From NCBI GenBank assembly GCA_037176725.1, contig JAZBRS010000020.1:93824501-93888500 (forward strand): DNA of 64,000 nucleotides, given 5' to 3'. Under the pieces are notes generated by a model. That model was given only the letters and a program-made list of their open reading frames with translations, was not told the origin of the DNA and searched no databases. Source of the DNA: Posidonia oceanica (taxonomy: Eukaryota; Streptophyta; Magnoliopsida; Alismatales; Posidoniaceae). How positions within the stretch are numbered: the stretch's first letter is position 1; each line of letters opens with the position of its first letter. Of this stretch, positions 10,860 to 20,908 are shown one piece after another. The position numbers and the translations under genes were made by a program.

Positions 10860-11005
10860 TGGATGTTTTTCTGATTTTTTGGTTGGGCTTGGGCTAGGAA
10901 TGGGCTTAGGCTTGGGTTTTGGCTTGGTATTGGGATTAGGCTTGGGTTTAGGGTTGGGTTTTGGACAAGGCTTAGGTTTGGGTTTGGGTTTAGTGAATAG
11001 GTGGG
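10860..11005. repeat. G/T-rich minisatellite in E5 U3
   Basis: Imperfect tandem repeats of GGGCTTGG and GGGTTTGG on the plus strand (antisense to E5). G-runs at 10885-10990 could form G-quadruplexes on the plus strand. A similar but shorter tract lies in the E2 3' LTR at 40550-40640. Confidence 0.7.
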
Positions 11006-11076
11006 GGCTGCCACGACTGAGCACATTCCTAGGAGAAAAACCGCCGACGAAGGACTACGAAATCGGGGTGTCTACA

Positions 11077-11090
11077 GATGCCCCTCCCTG
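11077..11090 (-). promoter_or_regulatory. E5 polypurine tract
   Basis: On the minus strand CAGGGAGGGGCATC directly precedes TGTAGACACC of the 3' LTR. This is the expected plus-strand DNA primer site. The same sequence, with one or two changes, precedes the 3' LTR of E1 (26536-26548), E2, E3 and E4. Confidence 0.75.
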
Positions 11091-11447
11091 AGCGAGGTTG
11101 AGGGAACCAAGGCCACTGCTTAGGGTTGACAAGACACCACGACTGTAGTCGGTGGGAAGCAGTGTTGCTATTGGCGTGAGTCACTTATCCGGCGAATGCA
11201 CCGAAAATCATGACTCGTTGCCACAATGCAAATGCTAAATGTAAATGCTAGGATGCAATGGTGATGCTAATCCTGCAATGTTGATGGTATGCTGGTGCTC
11301 GTATGCGCTAAAGTCCGCTGGGGGTGCGCGAGCAATGCATGTGTACGTAATGCTAATATAGGTAATGTGATGTTGCGGATCACTGAGCTCTGTTGCTCTA
11401 AGCGATCGGAATGTGGATGCAACTACCCAGCATGTCATGCAAAATGA
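11091..11447 (-). other. E5 3' UTR next to the polypurine tract
   Basis: Non-coding. On the minus strand it ends with the segment GGTGTCTTGTCAACCCTAAG... that also precedes the tract in E1-E4. The rest is AT-rich with many ATGCTAATG/ATGCAATG words, and no gene is seen. Confidence 0.6.
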
Positions 11448-13515
11448 TGATATGATAAGTTTCGGACTTATCGACCGGAATAGATAAGTTTCGGACTCAT
11501 CAACAGAAATAGATAAGTTTCGGACTCATCAACAGAAATAGATAAGTTTCAGACTTATCGACTGGAAGGGGATGATGTGATAAGTTTCGGACTTATCGAC
11601 TAGAATAGATAAGTTTCGGACTTATCGGTCCAAAAAGGTGAATAGATAAGTTTCGGACTTATCAGCCATAAAAGGAGATAGACAAGTTTCGGACTTATCG
11701 GTCGGAAAAGGTGAAGAGATAAGTTTCGGACTTATCGGCCGGAAAAGAGGATATGATAAGTTTCAAACTTATCGGCCGGAAAAGGATATGATAAGTTTCG
11801 GACTTATCAGCCGGAAAAGAGGATAGATAAGTTTCGGACTTATCAGCCAGAAAAGGAGATAGACAAGTTTTGGACTTATCGGTCGGAAAAGGTGAAGAGA
11901 TAAGTTTCAGACTTATCGGCCGGAAAAGAGGATATGATAAGTTTCAGACTTATCGGCTGGAAAAGGATATGACAAGTTTCGGACTTATCAGCCGGAACAG
12001 AGGAATAGATAAGTTTCGGACTTATCAGTCGGAATAGATAAGTTTCGGACTTATCACCCGAAATAGATAAGTTTCGGACTTATCATCCGAAACAGAGGAT
12101 ATGATAAGTTTCGGACTTATTAGCCAGAGAAGGGGATAGATAAGTTTCGGACTTATCTACTAGAAAAGAAGATATGATAAGTTTCGGAGTTATCAGCCGG
12201 AAAAGAGGATATGATAAGTTTCAGACTTATCAGCCGGAAAAGAGGATATGATAAGTTTTGGACTTATCAGCCCGAAAAGGGGATAGATAAGTTTTGGACT
12301 TATCAGCCGGAAAAGTGGATATGATAAGTTTCGGACTTATCAGCCGAAAAGGGGATATGATAAGTTTCGGACTTATCAGCTGAAAAATGGGAATAGATAA
12401 GTTTTAGACTTATCAGCCAGAACAGAGGAATAGATAAGTTTCGGACTTATCAGCCGGAATAGATAAGTTTCGGACTTATCACCCGAAATAGATAAGTTTC
12501 AGACTTATCACCCGAAATAGATAAGTTTCGGACTTATCACCTGAAATAGATAAGTTTCGGACTTATCACCCGAAACAGAGGATATGATAAGTTTCGGACT
12601 TATCGGCTGGAAAAGGATATGATAAGTTTCGGACTTATCAGCCAGAGAAGGGGATAGATAAGTTTCGGACTTATCTGCTGGAAAAGAGGATATGATAAGT
12701 TTCGGAGTTATCCGTCGGAAAAGAGGATATGATAAGTTTCAAACTTATCAACCGGAAAAGAGGATATGATAAGTTTCGGACTTATCAACCGAAAAAGGGG
12801 ATAGATAAGTTTCGGACTTATCAGCCGAAAAAGGGAATAGATAAGTTTCGGACTTATCAGCCGGAAAAGAGGATATGATAAGTTTCGAACTTATCAGCCA
12901 AAAAAGGGGATATGATAAGTTTCGGACTTATCAACCAGAAAAGGGAATAGTTAAGTTTCGAACTTATCAGCCAGAACAGAGGGATAGATAAGTTTCGGAC
13001 TTATCAGCCGGAATAGATAAGTTTCGAACTTATCACCCGAAATAGATAAGTTTCAGACTTATCACCCAAAATAGATAAGTTTTAGACTTATCACCCGAAA
13101 CAGAGGATATGATAAGTTTTGGGCTTATCAGTCGGAAAAGGGAATAGATAAGTTTCAGACTTATCAGCTGGAACAGAGGAATAGATATGTTTCGGACTTA
13201 TCAGCCGGAATAGAGGAATAGATAAGTTTCGGACTTATCGGCCGGAAAAGGTGAAGAGATAAGTTTCAGACTTATCGGCCGGAAAAGAGGATATGATAAG
13301 TTTCGGACTTATCGGTCGGAAAAGGATATGATAAGTTTTAGACTTATCGACTGGAAAAGAGGATAGATAAGTTTCAGACTTATCAGCCGAAAAAGAGGGT
13401 ATGATAAGTTTCGGACTTATCGGCCGGAAAAGAGGATATGATAAGTTTCGGACTTATCAGCCGGAAAAGGATATGATAAGTTTTAGACTTATCGGCCGAA
13501 AAAGAGGATAGATAA
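11448..13515. repeat. Hairpin satellite (about 59 copies) in E5 3' UTR
   Basis: Tandem array built on GATAAGTTTCGGACTTATC, a perfect 7-bp inverted repeat (GATAAGT/ACTTATC) around a 5-base loop. I count about 59 copies by eye, separated by spacers of about 3 to 19 bases of the type GCCGGAAAAGAGGATAT or ACCCGAAATA. Loops vary (TTCGG, TTCAG, TTTGG, TTCGA, TTCAA, TTTAG); stems are almost constant, with rare changes such as GACAAGT or GAGTTATC. It lies in the 3' UTR of a Tat-lineage element, where tandem repeats that seed satellites are known. Open frames at its right end (13383-13757) are artefacts. Confidence 0.9.
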
Positions 13516-13875
13516 CAGGAATACCAAAACCCGTTGACAGTTAGGAGTGTCAGCCTGATGCACAGGATAAGACGATACCAATGGGCGACACTAATGCCCC
13601 TGGTATCAAGAAAATGTGATAGACCTATGAGTCTATCGGTCAAGAGGAGTGGTGACAAGTCATCAAACTCGTCTGCCGGAAAGTTAGACAATATGACGGA
13701 TGTCAAACGAGTAGTTAGGGGTACCAGTCCGATGCTAGACAGTTTGACGGGTGTCAACCGAGTAGTTTGGGCTACCAGCCCGGAGAAGGAAACTCCAGAG
13801 AAGACTATCGTGCTTGCCGACCAGAACGCCAGACACTTTGACAGATGTCATCCAGGCAGTTAGGGCTGCCATCCC
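13516..13875. repeat. Mixed hairpin modules in E5 3' UTR
   Basis: This holds several inverted repeats of the types seen in E1-E3. GATACCA (13574-13580) pairs with TGGTATC (13601-13607). GATAGAC/GTCTATC with loop CTATGA is at 13618-13637. GACA/TGTC pairs flank ATATGACGGA and similar sequence at 13688-13850. GTAG/CTAC around TTTGGG is near 13763-13776, and GGCAG/CTGCC around TTAGGG is at 13855-13870. No coding sequence is recognised. Confidence 0.7.
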
Positions 13876-14014
13876 GAAAAGGAGGATAAGACCAAGGAGA
13901 GACACCCCTGGTGGAAGTACTGTCCCAACTAGTTCATCCAAAAAGTAGTGGGCCTGTCCTTGGCTGAGAACTGTCCGACGCCTTGCAAAGTCAAGAAGGA
14001 GAGTAAAGAAGTGA

Positions 14015-14300
14015 TTGATGTATGCATGATTTATGCAAAGTTTGGTGCATGATCGATTTATTGTGTTGAATATGCATGATTTATGCAATTTCTGTTGAAG
14101 ATGCATGATTTATGCAACTTTATTGTTTGTAGATGCATGATTTATGCAAATTTTGTTGTATGCATGACTTATGCAAATTTGTAGATGTATGATTTATGCA
14201 AATTTTGTTATTTGTAAAAGCATGATTTATGCAATTTTATTTGTAGATGCATGATTTATGCAAATTTGTTGTTTACAGATGCATGATTTATGTAGATTTT
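14015..14300. repeat. TGCAT-GATTT-ATGCA tandem array in E5 3' UTR
   Basis: About nine copies, with a period of about 29-45 bp, of TGCATGATTTATGCA, a 5-bp inverted repeat with a 5-base loop, separated by T-rich spacers (AATTTTGTTGT). It lies between the mixed modules and the T-rich upstream part of the 3' UTR. Confidence 0.75.
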
Positions 14301-15245
14301 GTTGCCCTCAGCATTTGGAATGCTAGGAATGCCTACTATATAGGAAAGACTAGTCCTCAACTCACGAGACTCTACCTAGACTCCTAGACTGTAGGTGGCT
14401 CTCTGGAATGGGCAGTGTCTCAGATGGTGGTGTGTCTGGTGGTGTGGTGAGAAACAAAGCTCCATGCCAAACTCTCTAGGACCTACACCTACTCTTTTAT
14501 TTTTCATTTTCTTTTTTTTTTTACTCCCTCATAGGTTTGCAGGTTTACTCTATCCCTGGCTTGGCGGTAAAAAACGCTTGGCCTGGTGCTGGAGAGCTGC
14601 TGCAAGATAGGGGTGGCTAGTCCTTGGAGGATTTGTGGGATCTCCAGGCGTATGCTCCTACTCCCTTCCAAGAGAAGTCGTGGGGATAGGGCTATTCTGT
14701 TCACCTCTCTCTTTTGGGCCGACTTCTATTTTCAACTTTTATCTTCCTTTTTTTTTATGTCCTTTTATTGATTGATTTTTTTTATTGCTTTTTTTTTCTT
14801 TTTCTTTTTTTTTTCACTCTCACTCTCAGCCTATCATTTTCTCTCACTCTGGAGGTGTAGGTCCTATGAGGAGTTTGGACATTTTGCTCTGTTCTTTAAT
14901 GGATGGTGGCTCCCTCACTTGCTAAGACATCTAGGTCGTGTCAACTGAGGAGGAACAAACTCTTTCCAAGCAGGCAAGCTATTCTGATTTTCGTCATTGG
15001 GCATGATTATCATGAATGAGGATTTTTGTACACCATGAATGAGTATGAATGATTTTGATTTTGATTGATTTCTTTTTTGACTAATGCTGCTACAAATGCA
15101 TGTTGATTTTGTACGCTGTAGAAATGCTAAAAAAGAAAGGTATGCAATGCCAAGAATGTATACAAATGCAATTTCCAAATGCATGACTGTGAAGCAATGA
15201 ATGCATGGAATAAAACAAAAAAGAAGAAAACTCTGCAAGGCAAGG
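14301..15245 (-). other. E5 3' UTR interrupted by E1
   Basis: No gene recognised. Poly-T and CT-rich tracts (14500-14850) alternate with ordinary sequence. By position this is the 3' UTR that once joined the pol end at 30338; E1 separates them. The five bases at the two E1 borders (CAAGG left, CAGAG right) are not an exact target-site duplication. Confidence 0.5.
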
Positions 15246-15319
15246 TGTAGATACCCCATTCTGACTCTTGGATTAATGGCTCTTCTCTGGTGGACTCAAA
15301 CCCCAAACCACAACCATCC

Positions 15320-15870
15320 CAAATCCCAAAAACCTAAAACCCTACACCCTACACCCTAAACCCCACACCCAAAACCCTAAACCCTAAACCTCAAACCCTA
15401 AGCCCATTAAGCCCACCTTTGGCCCACAACCAAAGCCCAATTAAATCCATTAAACTCAAGGCCCACAACCCAACTTCATTAGGCCCACATCAGCCCACAT
15501 CAGCCCACATCAGCCCATTGAATTCAAAACCCTTTTATTCCCTTAAACCTTTAAATCCAACACAAACCATCAAACCCACTAAACCCTAATTTCCCATTTA
15601 TTCTCAAGCCCATGCAAACCCTAATCCCATTTCAAATCCTATTTTCACAACCCAAACCCTAAACCCACTACCATTCACAAACCATAAACCCAAATCCCAT
15701 TTCAAATCCCAGTTAAACCCAAAGCCCCACTAAACCCATATTCCTTCCAAAACCCGTTGAAATCCTAAACCCAAATACCATTTAAAATCCATCCACTCAA
15801 ACCCTAAACCCATGCAATCACCCAAACCCTAGTGCCATTCAAGACCCCAAAGAAACCTAAAACCCTAATC
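15320..15870 (+). promoter_or_regulatory. Telo-box-rich U3 of E1 5' LTR
   Basis: Repeated AAACCCTAA/CCCTAAACC words, densest at 15330-15400. Such telo boxes occur in plant promoters of ribosomal and cell-cycle genes and bind TRB/Pur-alpha type factors. Here they could also be plain low-complexity sequence. The 3' LTR repeats them at 26630-27160. Confidence 0.5.
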
Positions 15871-15953
15871 CCATCCCCATTTGGAAACCGAAACCCTAAT
15901 CCCATTGCCTCCATCTCACCCTCATGCATTGGCCTTCATCATCTCCCCACCAA

Positions 15954-15960
15954 TATATAA
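15954..15960 (+). promoter_or_regulatory. TATA box of E1 5' LTR
   Basis: TATATAA in the context CCAATATATAACAAGAGG, with transcription expected near 15985-15990. The copy in the 3' LTR is at 27246-27252. Confidence 0.7.
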
Positions 15961-16639
15961 CAAGAGGAAGAACCCAAGAGAAAGGAGGAGAAGAGAAAAG
16001 GAAAAAACAGAAGAGAGAGAGAGGAAGAAAAACCTTAACCTAACAATCGACTACAACACACCTCCGGCCAGCTCCTCTTCCTTGCACTCACCACCCTCTG
16101 TCCTCACTCACCACCACCGCGAAGCCACCAGAAGGCCACCTGTGCGAGCCACCTCTGGTGAGAGCCATAGAGAGAGAGAGGAGAGAGAATTATCGTTTTG
16201 CACCCACTCTGGCCACCCACGTGCAGAGGGGGGAGAAGGACCACCGTTGCCTCCCAGACCTCCTCCGCGCCTCCATGATCTCGTCCAGACCCCTCCTACG
16301 CGCCACCATCGCCTCCGGAGCCTCCTCCGCCTCGCAGTGCCATCACAGAAACCACCCGACCTCCCCGGACGCCCCCGCACGCTCCAACAAGTAACAAGCT
16401 CCTCCACCAGCTCCGCCTCACTCCCCTCTTGCTCCCCATATCTTTTTTTGTGCGTTTCGAGCTCTGTGGCGCCGTTCCCACCTCGTCAGAGCTGCCTTCT
16501 TCCCTGGCAACGGTCGCTGGTGCAACAGAACTCCGTCGGAGCGCGCCGCACCTCCCCGAGTTCCGCCCGTGCCATGACGACCCCTGGAGCACCGGTGCAG
16601 AGCTTCTTCCCCGGCGAGCAGGCGGCCGCCACTATTCAT

Positions 16640-18060
16640 CTGCCTTTTTTAATTCCATTAGTTAGGTTTTCGTTTTATTTTTTCTTAACTTAGCAAGTTT
16701 GCATTGCATTGCATTTAGTTCTGTTAATTTATTTTTATTACATTTAGGTCCAGCTGTAGTTTAAGTTTTATTTAATGTTTGAATTAAACTTTATTGCATT
16801 ACATTTAACTTCTGTTATTTATTTTTATTACATTTCAGTCCTGCAGTAGTTTAAAAATGTTTGATGCCATTTATTTTCAGTCCAGTAATTTATTTTTATT
16901 ACATTCAAGTCCTGCAGTTGATTAATATCATTTAAATGCTTGTTTTTATCTTATTACATTACATTTAACTCCAGCCATTTATTTTATTTACACTTAAGTC
17001 CTCTGTTGATACATAGAAATCATTTAATCTGCATTTTATCATATCACATTGCATTTAAGCCCTCTGTTTAGTTTTATTTGCACTTTAGTCCACCTTCAGT
17101 TGTTAAAAATCATTTAAATTACATGTTTTCCTTATTACATTGCATTTTAACCACTGTATTTATTTTATTTACATATCAGTCCTCCACAGTTCATGCATTT
17201 CATTTAAATAGTTTTTAAAACTTTATTGCATTATGTTTAAGTCTTGCATTTTAGTTATTTTGCATACAGGTCCTATAGTTGCTTGCGTTGCATCTTTATT
17301 TCCTTACTGTTAAGTCCTACATTATATTTTTATCGCATTTAGGTCCATTTTTGCATTACATTCCATTTATTTCATATTTTAGAATATCATGGCATTAGCA
17401 TTTAATCATATAGTATAGTTTTTATTACATTTAAGTCCTTCAGGCATTGCATTTCATTTAAATAGTTTTTACAACCACATTGCATTTGCAGCCATTTTAC
17501 AATTAGGTCCAATAACTATGCATAATTGCACATAGGTCCTCCTTCATGCATTTTATCACCAAGTACGCATTTGAATCATTTTGCATTACTCTTAAATCTT
17601 GTAGATTTGCATGTTCACACCTACATCCTCTTTCATGCATTTAATCATTTAATTAAGCATTTAAAATCACTGCATTGCTGTTTTTGTAGTGTTGCATTAA
17701 TTTGCATTTAGGCCCCTGTATTTATTTTGATTTGCATTTAGGCCCCTGCATTTATTTTAATTGCATTTTTAGCCCTTACACTCACTCCAATTGCATATTA
17801 ACCCCTGTATTTATTTTAATTTGCATTTAGGCCCCTACATTCACTCTACTTGCATATTAGGTCCCTGCATTTATTTTAATTTGCATTTAGACCCCTGCAA
17901 TTTATTTTAATTTGCATCTAGGCCCCTACATTCATTCTAATTGCATTTTAGCCCTTGCATTCACTCTAATTACCATTTAGCCATTGCATCTACTCCATCT
18001 GCACTTAGGTCCCTGCATTTACTTTAATCACACTTAGGTCCCCACCTTTTGCATTCTTGC
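16640..18060 (+). repeat. Degenerate repeats of about 110 bp in E1 R-U5
   Basis: Recurring units contain GCATTTAGGTCC or CATTTAAGTCCT followed by TGCAGTTGTTTAA and TTTATTTTATTTACA. The same family is in the 3' LTR (27965-29390) and, in minus orientation, in the E4 LTR (33230-34760). No gene is present. Confidence 0.75.
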
Positions 18061-19006
18061 ATGCATTACATCTTCATATCATTGCATATCACTTAGGACC
18101 TTACTACTTGCACCGCATACATCGTTTCCACAGCCTATTTTCTCGTGCATACAGATTAGGGTTTTCCGACCCTGTTTTGTTTCCCCTTTGCTTGTTTCAC
18201 ACTTATATTGCATGGTTTTATACTTGACGATTTGTTTCACACTCGCCTTGCATGATTTATCGCTTCTGTTTTGTTTCCCCTTTGCATGTCGCACACTTGC
18301 ATTGCGTGGTTTTACCAGTGTTTTGTTTTATCGCCTGCATTTGCATTAGCGCAGTGATGTTTACTGCCAGTAGTTCTTATGAATCAAGGCTCGCCCTATT
18401 CGAAATGTTGACAGCGCAGCTATGCACATAGATCGTATGTTTATTTTCTTTCCGCGCATCACAACACTTAGAGCATGTATTCGCACATGTTTATTTCAGC
18501 ATACATGGCATTTAGGCATTTAAGCATTTAGGCATTCATTTGAGCACCCATAGCATAGGTATAGCATCCCTCGTCCCTAGGACGTGCAGTTAGGCAATCA
18601 TCGCCGATATCCTATAAATACGAGCGAGAATAGCCAAGAAAGACCGATTCCGGGCATGTCGGGGGTGCCTAATACCTTCCCCGCGCGTAACAGGAGTCCT
18701 TACCCTTTCTCTGGACACGCAATGACCGTTTTACCCTTATCCTTGGCACGAGTCATTCATTTTGCATAACAATGCATCCATTTGCATGTTTTCTTGTATT
18801 TCCTTGGTTTTCCTCATCTCCCGACTTAATAGACTATGTGGCGACTCTGATTTGTCTTATCTTTCTCTTTCCCCTCCTTCTTTGGTGTTTTCGAGTCAAG
18901 TCTTCCTTCTCAGATACACCTGCTAATAGTGAACCTGATTCTCGATCGGTGCACGTGAGCTCTAGCAGCGTCCACAGACAATTGCGAACTCATGGGATCA
19001 CTACAG

Positions 19007-19024
19007 TGGCGACTCCACTGGGGA
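19007..19024 (+). promoter_or_regulatory. E1 primer-binding site
   Basis: TGGCGACTCCACTGGGGA, one base after the LTR end. This TGGCGACTCC-type PBS is typical of the Tat/Ogre lineage, for which a tRNA-Arg primer is reported; the tRNA itself was not checked here. E2 has the same PBS with one change at 48617-48634. Confidence 0.8.
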
Positions 19025-19589
19025 TATTTAGACTCCGAGTTTCGTTTTGGCTTTCTCGTTTGCTTGGATTTCGCATTCTGCTTGCCTATTGCTTATTTCC
19101 TTGCCTTATTGCTTGCCTTATGCCTGCTTATGTGCCCTATTACTTACATTGCCTTTACTTGCTTTATTTGCACATTATACATGTTGAAATACCTATTTGG
19201 CGCAATTATACATGCTTTTTGAGTGGTGAATGCTTTGTTTTGCACAGTTGCTATGCCACCACACGTGCACATGCCATACGTACCTGCTTTTTTGACATGA
19301 TAAGTGTTTTCTTTTCACTACCATGTCCACGACACCAACACATAACATGAGCATGCCTTTTGCAATGATTGAATGTTGTTTGCTTGCCATGTTTTGGTGA
19401 TTTTCTTCCCCTTTTTGCATTAAGCCTAAGGACAATTAGAGATTGATTTGTTTTCCCCCATGGTTAACTAAAAGTAGTGAGTAAAAAGCAAATCTAGGGG
19501 CAACTAGAGACTCAAACACACATTTATCCCCTTTGAGTTAATAAAACTTGCAAGATAAAATACTTTAATCATATTGCATGAAGCATCAT

Positions 19590-19925
19590 ATAGGGCATGC
19601 ATCTTCTCATCTCTGAGTCCACCTATTAGTCTGAGAAGGACAGTCCCGGTCTCTTATTCATTTGCTTTGGCATAGGGCGAGTTGATCGGTCTGTCCCCCC
19701 TTGTCAGGGGTCGTGTCGGTGCGGTAGAGGGTACAACTCATGCTTCGGCAGGGTCAAGACCACTAACGCACCACCCGTTATTACCTGAGCTCCTGGCCAG
19801 GGTTTAGATGGGAGCCTTTACTTTCTATTTGAGTCGGTGACCCGTACCCTTGTGAGTCCGAAGTAGACTACCTACTAGGATACACTAGATTGGTGAGAGT
19901 GAGCATGCTAGATAGCATATCATTT
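19590..19925 (+). repeat. E1 leader module, copy 1 (candidate packaging region)
   Basis: A segment containing GAGTCCACC..AGTCTGAGAAGGAC, a small hairpin CCCCT-TGTC-AGGGG at 19697-19710, GTCGTGTCGGTGC, and ACGCACCACCCGTT..CCTGGCCAGGG. It recurs downstream (20235-20560) and in the leader of E2 (47735-48050, minus). The position between PBS and gag is where packaging signals lie in retroelements. Confidence 0.65.
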
Positions 19926-20234
19926 GCATGAATGCATTCATGCCACCAATTAAGCATTCGCATTTACTTCAGGCATTTATCTTCTCCTTGTCGTGTTGTC
20001 TCTTGCCTTGTTGCATGATTCTCTGCATGCCATGACTTCTTGTTTCTTTCCCTTTCATGCTTTTGCCATGTTTAGGATATTAGAAACTTGTTTGCTCCCC
20101 TTTGGCTTAGTTTAAAAACGACAATAAAGCCAACATGTAAACTCTAAGCACAACTAGAGTTGAACTTGCAATTTTCCCTTATTGGTTAATAAAACGCAAG
20201 TAAAACACTTTAATGCATGTTGCATGTTTGACTC

Positions 20235-20560
20235 ATCCTAGAAAGCATGCATTCCTCTCATCTGAGTCCACCCACAGTCTAAGAAGGACGGTCCCAGTCT
20301 CTTGTACGGTTGCTTTGGCACAGTGCAGGTTGCTCGGTCTGTCCCCCATGTCAGGGGTCGTGTCGGTGCTACTAGAGGGTATAGCCCATGCTTAGGCGGG
20401 GTCAAGGCCACTAATGCACCACCCGTTAAACCTGAGCCCTGGCCAGGGTCTAGACGGGAGCCATACTTTCTGACCTGGAGTCAATGAAACCCATTACCCA
20501 TGAGTGCGTCCTAGTAGGTCATCTACTCAGAACATGCATGGTGAGAGAGCGCATATTAGG
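20235..20560 (+). repeat. E1 leader module, copy 2
   Basis: Direct repeat of 19590-19925, about 640 bp downstream and visibly diverged. Its hairpin is CCCC-ATGTCA-GGGG at 20344-20357. The flanking text (AGCACAACTAGAGTTG, TTAATAAAACGCAAG) is also repeated, so the duplicated unit is probably about 600 bp long. Confidence 0.65.
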
Positions 20561-20908
20561 ACATTCATCTGCACGTGTGCCATTCATGCCACAACTAATT
20601 AAATTTGCAGCTATCTAATTGCTTTGCTTGTTGTTGCTCACAGGTCTCGAGTCGCGCCCGATTTGTGCATCTTCGGGTTACAGCAACTCCCTGTCTTTGC
20701 ATACAATTTCTGACTGCCCTGTTCCCTGTTTTGCCTATCCAAGTCCTCTATTACCATAGGGGATCCACCCTCTGGCCTGTTTCCTCCTGCGGATTCTGGG
20801 GTTGACAGTCTGTGTACTCCTTTTCTTCTGGCCGGCATCCGCCCTTTTCTCTAGGCACCTCCTCCGAGAGCACTCCCTGATCCAGCTACCTTTGCCTTCT
20901 CTCTACCT

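Larger units (their letters stand above)
8325..11076 (-). mobile_element. E5: 3' LTR (Tat/Ogre-like)
   Basis: Minus-strand LTR, 2752 bp. On the minus strand it runs from TGTAGACACC (ending at 11076) to TTACA (starting at 8325). The shared hairpin motif is at 8555-8586. A TATA box lies at 10559-10566, so U3 is about 500 bp and the rest is R-U5. Inside are five double-hairpin cassettes about 240 bp apart (8868-9900), two further cassettes at 10707-10850 and a G/T-rich minisatellite (10860-11005). No gene is seen; the Pro/Lys-repeat open frames at 10695-11024 come from the minisatellite. Confidence 0.8.
15246..19005 (+). repeat. E1 5' LTR
   Basis: 3760 bp, TGTAGATACC...CACTACA. U3 (about 700 bp) is rich in CCCTAAA-like words. 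A TATA box is at 15954-15960. A CT/GC-rich leader (16040-16640) follows, then degenerate repeats of about 110 bp (16640-18060), the shared hairpin motif (18655-18700) and TGGCGACTCT at 18839-18848. Two ORFs in the leader (from 15881, 270 codons here; from 27173, 232 codons in the 3' LTR) start alike but lose frame with each other, so I do not call a gene. Confidence 0.85.

Noticed and set aside
10695..11091. Lys-Pro repeat and Gly-Leu repeat proteins
   Set aside because: They are translations of the G/T-rich minisatellite in the E5 U3, present in three frames.
11448..13515. CRISPR-like array of repeats and spacers
   Set aside because: The spacers are themselves repetitive and very short, repeats have variable loops, there are no cas genes, and the setting is a plant retrotransposon UTR.
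15320..15420. An interstitial telomere
   Set aside because: CCCTAAA words are irregular and interspersed with CCCACA and CCCAAA; they repeat in both LTRs and belong to U3, not to a telomere array.
15881..16693. A 270-codon ORF in the E1 5' LTR
   Set aside because: It overlaps the TATA box, and the matching ORF in the 3' LTR (27173) shifts frame within the GC-rich leader; low complexity, no family resemblance.
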